56,556 nucleotides of DNA from an uncultured Faecalibacterium sp. (GTDB lineage: Bacteria > Bacillota > Clostridia > Oscillospirales > Ruminococcaceae), in NCBI GenBank assembly GCA_900540455.1, contig UQGD01000013.1, positions 1-56,556 of the forward strand. The letters run 5' to 3'. Of this stretch, positions 56,204-56,556 are shown piece after piece; within the stretch, counting starts at the first letter, position 1, and the number at the start of each line of letters is the position of its first letter. The notes under the pieces are model-generated. The model searched no databases. It worked only from the letters and a program-made list of their open reading frames with translations, and was not told where the DNA came from. The translations under genes and the position numbers were made by a program.

Positions 56204-56231
56204 ATGATATCACTATTTAGTGATAAGTCAA
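56204..56231 (-). promoter_or_regulatory. nrdD: nrdD promoter with a palindrome in its spacer (candidate NrdR box)
   Basis: Minus strand TTGACT (56231-56226), 16-base spacer, TATCAT (56209-56204). The spacer is filled by ATCACTAAATAGTGAT (56224-56209), a near-perfect 16-base palindrome with the CACTA...TAGTG core of NrdR boxes. A second half-site-like ATAGTGAT lies at 56193-56200. The gap 56099-56556 otherwise contains a plus-strand promoter near 56482 and no gene I can support. Confidence 0.65.
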
Positions 56232-56481
56232 GGCTATGACCACAAGATTTTGTGTTTTGGTGCTTCTGACAAAAAACATGGGCTTTTTTCAGGACAAAAT
56301 CTGCTTGACAGTTCAGACCCTCTCCATGGTGTAATATCCGGCAGAAACTATACCTGTCCGCACTATATAATACATTATAAATGGAGAAAAAGATGCAAAA
56401 GGGGGATAGGTCAAAAGAGAATGTAATTTCTGCAACAAAACTGTACAAAAGGTCAAAAAGGCAAAAAAGGGCAAAAAGGGC

Positions 56482-56510
56482 TTGCCAAACTTCGGGAGGT
56501 ATGGTATTAT
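56482..56510 (+). promoter_or_regulatory. Promoter of a gene beyond the right edge
   Basis: TTGCCA (56482-56487), 17 bases, TATTAT (56505-56510). The leader that follows contains a possible hairpin (CCGCCGGAA ... TTCCGACGG, about 56526-56552) and is cut off by the window end. Confidence 0.5.
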
Positions 56511-56556
56511 ACTTGAGCGCCAAGGGCCGCCGGAAAGAATGACTTCCGACGGGCTA

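Noticed and set aside
56095..56523. 142-residue minus-strand frame upstream of nrdD
   Set aside because: Covers the nrdD promoter and operator; sequence is Cys/Phe-rich without domain, and its start has no SD.

Overview
The window looks like a chromosomal segment of a strictly anaerobic, high-GC Firmicute of the Oscillospiraceae type (Faecalibacterium, Gemmiger or Subdoligranulum are the best guesses). This is inferred from strong AGGAGG ribosome sites, frequent GTG and TTG starts, general PTS proteins, a MocR-type regulator, an ECF transporter S-component, class III (anaerobic) ribonucleotide reductase, Rnf-like membrane proteins and GC of roughly 60%. I did no database search, so species and family calls rest on recognised motifs.

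Layout. 1-5400: the end of a degenerate GGDEF protein, a helical protein, mtnN-ychF (minus) and an OmpR/HAMP two-component pair. 5450-13970: a plus-strand run starting with ribulose-phosphate epimerase, followed by an Rnf-like D-E-A membrane module, a membrane-anchored TIM-barrel protein, a DUF1015 protein, a DEAD-box helicase and an rRNA methyltransferase. 14100-19740: an accessory stretch with a lipoprotein under a CsoR-like palindrome, an AT-richer acetyltransferase island beside tRNA-Val, an XRE/ArpU-like regulator pair, trmO, palindromic repeats, a GT8 glycosyltransferase and a CAU tRNA. 19870-26870: envelope genes (a Tat-exported TIM-barrel protein, lipoprotein, YgjP-like metallopeptidase, flippase) and gltX. 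27000-34870: a DUF4097 protein, glucokinase, a complete Tat translocase (tatB-tatA-tatC) and small metabolic or repair genes. 35300-39600: a signal-less ricin-type lectin, a Nudix hydrolase, an orphan PTS IIC and a GH25 lysozyme. 39660-47610 (minus): icd, aminotransferase, a cation exporter, ptsI, ptsH, a tandem-repeat DUF4830 protein and an ECF S-component. 47750-56100: a MocR regulator, a degenerate LCP-like protein, GT2, recQ and nrdD-nrdG.

How genes fit together. The Tat translocase and a Tat-signal protein occur in the same window. ptsH and ptsI supply phosphate for sugar PTS uptake, and glucokinase handles non-PTS glucose. The MocR regulator and the ECF S-component share a divergent promoter region, suggesting vitamin B6 uptake control. 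nrdD-nrdG has a palindrome in its promoter spacer, as expected for NrdR-type control.

The most unusual signals are: (i) an Rnf D-E-A module lacking C, G and B and, by alignment from memory, lacking the FMN-acceptor Thr and three of the four intramembrane Fe-S cysteines; (ii) a MocR regulator with Arg in place of the PLP lysine; (iii) HPr with Lys46 instead of Ser46; (iv) inverted copies of tRNA 3' ends downstream of both tRNA genes; and (v) a near-perfect 18-residue tandem repeat in a secreted DUF4830 protein.
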